A stretch of DNA of 64,000 bases, from assembly GCA_036417435.1 (NCBI GenBank), contig CM070901.1, positions 6,794,001 to 6,858,000 on the forward strand, written 5' to 3'. The DNA is from Inia geoffrensis. Its lineage: Eukaryota > Chordata > Mammalia > Artiodactyla > Iniidae. Under the pieces are notes generated by a model. It made no database searches. It was not told the DNA's origin and saw nothing but the letters and a program-made list of their open reading frames with translations. The translations under genes were made by a program, and so were the position numbers. Below, one piece after another: positions 58,970-64,000 of this stretch (position 1 is its first letter; every line of letters starts with the position of its first letter).

Positions 58970-61900
58970 AATCCTCATTCCATTTTGCAACATTATCTAG
59001 TAACATTTCCCTTTGGTATAAAGAACTGCTGTTAGTATTTCTTGTAGTGCAGTTTGACTAAAGGGTTTTTTCAGTATTTGCCTGTCTGTAGTATTTTTAT
59101 TTAGGTCTTATTTTTGAAGGATATTTTCACTGGCTTTAGTTTTCTAGGTTGATAGTTTTTATTTTTTCTTAGTACTTTAAACACATTTTCCCATTGTCTT
59201 TTAATATCCATTGTTTTTGATGGGAACTCAATCAGCATTTTTCTTGCTGTCTTCCTGTACATAATTTATCTTTTTATCTAGTTTCTTTAGGAATTTTTCC
59301 TTTACATCGGTTTTCAGCAGTTTGACAAGGATGTGCCTAGGGGTGTGTGTGTGTGCATTTTTCAATTATTATTCTTGTGGTTTTCTGAGCCCCTTGGATT
59401 GGTTTATGCTTTTAATGTGGGGAAACTGTTGGACATTATCTCTTCAAAGATTTATTCTGTTCCATCTTCTCTCTCTTCTCAGGTGCTCCAATTACATATT
59501 TTTCTGTTATCTCAAGATCTTGGACACTCTTTTAAATTTATTTTTCTACTCAGTTTTTTTTTTTGTGTTTTAGCTGGGATAATTTCTATTGATTGTTTTT
59601 CAGTTGTACCAATTCTTCCCTCTATTTTGTTCAGATAATTAGTTCAACAAAATATTCTTCATCACTGATAACTTATCTTTCAATATCAGTATCTTGACTT
59701 ATTTTATTCTTCTGTCTCACTGCTAAGCTTCTTTATCTGTGCATGTTTACTGTTTACCTTTTTCAATATATCATTAAATATATATTTATAGTACTATTTG
59801 TAACTCTGCCTGATAATTCCATACTCTGTTCCATCTCTGGCTCAGGTTCCACTGACTTTTTCTTCTCTTGATGCTCTGTCATATTTTATAATTTTTTCAT
59901 AGATTTTCTAAAATTTGGTTTGAATGTAAGGTTTTATAAGTAATAGAACATTTCTCTAATAATTAGTGATGTTGAGCATCTTTTCATGTGCCTCTTGGCC
60001 ATCTGTAAGTCTTCTTTGGAGAAATGTCTGTTTAGGTCTTCCACCCATTTTTTTGATTGGGTTGTTTGTTTTTTTGATATTGAGCTACATGAGCTGTTTG
60101 TATATTTTGGAGATTAATCCTTTGTCAGTTGCTTCATTTGCAAATATTTTCTCCCATTCTGAGGGTTGTCTTTTCGTCTCACTTATGGTTTTCTTTGCTG
60201 TGCAAAGGCTTTTAAGTTTAATTAGTTCCATTTGTCTATTTTTGTTTTTATTTTCGTTACTCTAGGAGGTGGGTCGAAAAAGATCTTGCTGTAATTTATG
60301 TCAAAGAATGTTCTTTATGTTTTCCTCTAAGAGTTTTATACAATGAGGAATAACTTCACACAGGTCAGAATGGCCATTATCAAAAAAAATCTACAAACCA
60401 TAAATGCTGGAGAGGGTGTGGAGAAAAGGGAACCCTCTTGCACTGTTGGTGGGAATGCAAATTGATACAGCCACTATGGAGAACAGTGTATGGAGGTTCC
60501 TTAAAAAAATAAACATAGAACTACTAGATGACCCAGCAATCCCACTACTGGGCATATACCTTGAGAAAACCATAATTCAAAGAGACACATGCACCCCAAC
60601 GTTCACTGAAGCACTATTTACAATAGTCAGGACATGGACGCAACCTAAATGTCCATCGACAGATGAGTGGATAAAGAAGATGTGGTACATAAATACAATG
60701 GAATATTACTCAGCCATAAAAAGGAATGAAATTGGGTCATTTGTAGAGATGTGGATAGACCTAGAGTGTGTCATACAGAGTGAAGTAAGTCAAAAAGAGA
60801 AAAACAAATATCATATATTAATGCATATATGTGGACTCTAGAAAAATGGTACAGATGAACCTATCTGCAGGGCAGAAATAGAAATGCAGACATAGAGAAT
60901 GTATGTGTGGACATGGGTGGGTGGGAAAGGAGGGTGGGATAAATTGGGAGATTGGGATTGACATAAATACACTACCATGTGTAAAATAGATAGCTAGTGG
61001 GAACCTGCTGTATAGCACAGGGAGCTCAGCTTGGGGCTCTGTGATGACCTAGATGGGTGGGATGGGGGTGGAGGGAGGTCCATGTGGGAGGAGATATAGG
61101 TATACATATAGCTGATTCACTTCATTGTACAGCTGAAACTAACACAACATTGTAAAGCAACTACTCCCCAATTTAAAAAAAAACACAAAAGAAATAAAAA
61201 GAAGTAATAGAACAACAGAGACTGAAGCAAGCAATGTTAATATATATAATAACACATGCTCAGGAAATGTCATATCTCGCCTTTTGTCAGGCCATTGGCA
61301 TGTGTGATGAAGTCAATCTAATTGGAACTGAGACCATCTGGGTTGTGTATTTTGGGAGAAGTTTCCTTGAGTGGCGCTATGAGTTGACTAAAGATCACCT
61401 GCCCTACTTTCAGACTCAGTAGCACCTGAAGGTGCATCTCAGGGAGCATCTCTCCAGGCATCAACCCACCCCAGTGAATGGTGCTGCTGCTTGGTACCTC
61501 ATGTGGGGCCCAGATAGCTGTGTGGTTTCTCTCTTTGCTCCCCTCCACCATTTGACTTCAGCAAACACTCTGTGCTTAATCTTTAGTAGGTAGAGTTTTT
61601 CTTCTTTCAATGTCCTTGACCATCTTTTATCAGCAGGTGGATTAGAATGTGCACAGGTTTCTCTCAGTTGCTTCTCTAGCATCAGATTTTGGCAGGAGCC
61701 TTTAGTGTTCCCCTGGGAGAGACTCAGCTTTCCTCCCCTCCTCCTCCCAGATCAGCGACACTCACTGCCTGCCTGGTGTCTGTCTGTCTGCATGCTCCAC
61801 CCTGCTAGGTGGCCAGTCACCCTCAGGAGCTCCCCATGGAAGGCTGAGTAAAACGTGGTAACTGCATGGAGATTCCTGTTGTGTCTGGGCCTCCCAGGGA

Positions 61901-62160
61901 TTCTGGGCTCTCATGCCAGACCACCCTAGGGTTTTACAAGTTCGATCCACTCATCAGTGTTCTTACTTGCATCTGTGGCAGCTTCCTTGATTCCCTGCTG
62001 CTCTGCCAGGAATGACAGTAGCTATGGGTCTCTCCTCCCCCAGTAAACTTGTCACTTTCTGGAGTTTAGTTAATTAGATTCCTTGCCAACTAAGCTCTCA
62101 GATGTTTTGTTCAAATTGTTAGGGTGCAAGAGAGTTCTCTTGTGATTACCTCCTAAAGAA
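58970..62160 (-). repeat. Ancient LINE-1 (L1M-type) 3' region, split by a younger L1
   Basis: 58970-59950 reads as the long 3' region of an old L1M element on the minus strand (TTTCAGCAGTTTGACAAGGATGTGCC; TTGTGGTTTTCTGAGCCCCTTGG). A younger L1 interrupts it at 59951-61201. After that insertion the balanced-composition DNA to about 62160 probably continues the same element, but that part is an inference from position and style. Confidence 0.6.
59951..61201 (+). mobile_element. LINE-1 insertion with 5' inversion (twin priming)
   Basis: The left part (59951 to about 60340) is L1 ORF2 in minus orientation. The right part (about 60340-61201) is the directly following ORF2 end and 3' UTR in plus orientation, ending in an A-rich tail. 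The junction lies in TTTTATA|CAATGAGG, with only about 14 bases of L1 lost between the pieces. The perfect 13-bp repeat AAGTAATAGAACA flanks the whole unit (59938-59950 and 61202-61214). An ORF2 C-terminal frame is open at 60404-60841, so this copy is younger than the other L1 remnants here. Confidence 0.9.
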
Positions 62161-63224
62161 AAGCAGAAGCTTTTAAAAAAATATCAATAATCACAGCACC
62201 TCAGAAACTACACACCTTGGAACCACTTGAACTGTGAAAAGTTTTAGATGTCAAATTTAAAGTGACATACATTTTATTACAAATTTTTGAAAAACACTTT
62301 ATTTCAAATTTCTTCTACAATGTACCTGAATAATAATGCTTGGAGACCACTAATCTAAGGCACTTTGTATTAACTGCTGTGCCCAATTATAATGATCTGC
62401 TATGCATATGCTATGCCCAAGGCCCAATGATAAAAGAAAATGACTGATTACAGAACCCAAGTAGGCATAATACCAAGATAGCTATGACTCCTCAGTAATA
62501 GAGATTCTGGTCTTCTTCATCCCCAAATAAACCCTGGCCACCTGAAAAACTAATGGAACAAAGGACATGTAGTGGAAAAAAGAAGTTCAAAAATATTAAC
62601 TATGGCCAGTTGCATAAATAAGCACAGTAGCATTAGTTATCTGTTCTCTCCGGCCCACCTTATAAAGAGGTTGTGTGTAGTGGTTGTTTGCTGATCTTTA
62701 AATTATAGTAATAATAATCACTCACAGATAGACGAAGTAATTAAAAAAGGACATTCAGGTCTCTCTTGCGAAAATGTTCAATGCGTGTGTGTGCACATTA
62801 AGTGCAGTACGTTAGGTGGGAACATTTGTTGTTTCTTTATTAGTAGAACTTTACATATATGTAGTAAGTTGTATAGATCTTGCATTGGAAACCAGTGTAG
62901 GATGTGGCTTATTAATTCTCAGTATCCATCCTATCCTCTTTTACTGCACCTTCCTGAACTTAGAGACTGAAAAGCTCAAAACTATTTTTTTTCCTACTTC
63001 CTTGTGATTGCCTCTGGAGAGGAGATACATTCCAGATTAAGAAGTATTTGTTTGATATCCAGAAGGAACGTTTAAGAAGAACATCTTATGCTGACTGTTT
63101 CTTCTGGCAAGCAAGCCATCATTTTGGTGGCCAGTTTCTAGTTGATTTGCAAGCAGCAGTTGAGGCTGTGATCCCTGGATCATAGCAATGACCATTTGTT
63201 CTTTTTACCTAAGGAAATAAAACT
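62161..63224. other. AT-rich stretch, no gene seen
   Basis: No supported coding region or named repeat. Short frames at 62785-63007 have no homology that I can recognise. Confidence 0.35.
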
Positions 63225-63665
63225 TTATTTTTTTGGAGCAGTTTTAGGTTAACAACAATACTTATGGGATGGTACAGAGATTTCTCTTACACCCCCGTCC
63301 CCTGCCGCTCCTACACATGCATAGCTTCCCTTACTGTCAACGTCACTCACCAGGATCGTATGTTTTTACTAAGGATGAACCTAAATTGATACATTATAAT
63401 CACCCAAAGTCCACAGTTTACCTTAGGGTTCACTCTTGGTGCTTTAAATTCTATGGGTTTGGACAAAAGTACGACATAAACCCATCATTATAATATCATA
63501 TGGAGTATTTTCAAGGTCCTAAAAGTCCTCTGTGCTCTGCCTGTTCGTCTCCCCGAACCCTGGCAACCACTGATCTTTTTATTGTTTCCATAGTTTTGTG
63601 ACCATTTGTGCCTGAACTCATTAATTTCAGTGATGGATCTTGATTCTCACTCCTACAGGCCGTCT
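63225..63665 (-). repeat. LINE-1 3' UTR fragment (old)
   Basis: Minus strand: TTTGGAGCAGTTTTAGGTTAAC, CACCCAAAGTCCACAGTTTACC, CACTCTTGGTGCTTTAAATTC and CTGGCAACCACTGATCTTTTT follow the 3' UTR of L1MC/L1ME-like elements. The remaining 63666-64000 holds nothing I can name. Confidence 0.85.
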
Positions 63666-64000
63666 GTTGATTTTATGTCTTATACTTCCCTACATTAACT
63701 CCATTTCTGCTTTTTACACGTGGAATGTTTGTGTTTCCCACCATTTGTTTATACTGATACACTAGAGAAGAGCTCAGAGAACAGAAATAATTAGAGAAAA
63801 AAAGTAAATTTTAAGTATGCAACTACTGGACCCCAAAATTTAGCAAATTCCTTCCCATCTAACCTCTGATGTGGTACGTGAAGGAATAATACAAGAAACC
63901 CGTGGCAGGAAACTGAATGTCTATTCATTTCGTGATTGCATACAACAATAATCATGAGTGGTTCTCCTTTGAATGAACTGCTTTTGCAAAGACTAAAATC

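Noticed and set aside
60404..60841. A 145-codon plus-strand frame as a host gene.
   Set aside because: It is the C-terminal end of L1 ORF2 inside the twin-primed insertion.

Overview
This window is nuclear DNA from a mammal, most likely a cetacean. The main evidence is about ten copies of one tRNA-derived SINE of roughly 210 bp, with the head GGGCTTCCCTGGTGGCGCAG, a GC-rich body and a poly(A) tail. This is the CHR family of the Cetacea/Hippopotamidae/Ruminantia group, and this full-length abundant form is typical of whales and dolphins. LINE-1, L2, MIR, ERVL and Tigger copies and an AT-rich background fit the same origin. There are no bacterial genes, no CRISPR array and no tRNA or rRNA genes. 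Nearly every long open frame lies inside a repeat.

Left part (about 3.0-17.7 kb): I can trace the 3' part of one split gene on the minus strand. Nine short exons with splice signals run from 17641 down to a stop codon at 3009-3011. Their phases fit end to end, except that one exon has lost its donor. They would encode a charged, acid-rich tail with repeated tyrosine motifs (MYSEI, MYSGI, LPYV). I do not recognise the gene. It has grown by two tandem duplications. One is a two-exon module (71 + 79 nt), present at 15.4-16.0 kb and 12.9-13.7 kb. The other is a unit of about 3.2 kb (about 4.1-7.29 kb and 7.3-10.5 kb) that carries a 48-nt exon and an L1 fragment. Later insertions mark the copies: an LTR with target-site duplication in the first large copy, and CHR SINEs in the second large copy and in one exon module.

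Middle part (about 17.7-42 kb): SINEs, L1 3' ends, L2 and MIR pieces, a Tigger-type short element, a solo LTR and long AT-rich stretches. A CpG-richer patch with a GC box lies at 21.19-21.60 kb.

Right part (about 42-64 kb): a decayed minus-strand ERVL interior (42.7-45.7 kb), an LTR end near 46.7 kb, a nearly full-length dead Tigger1 transposon (49.24-51.48 kb), and old L1 copies. One L1 (59951-61201) shows the 5' inversion of twin priming, with a perfect 13-bp target-site duplication. A possible plus-strand first coding exon lies at 55943-55958. No complete protein-coding gene is visible in the window.
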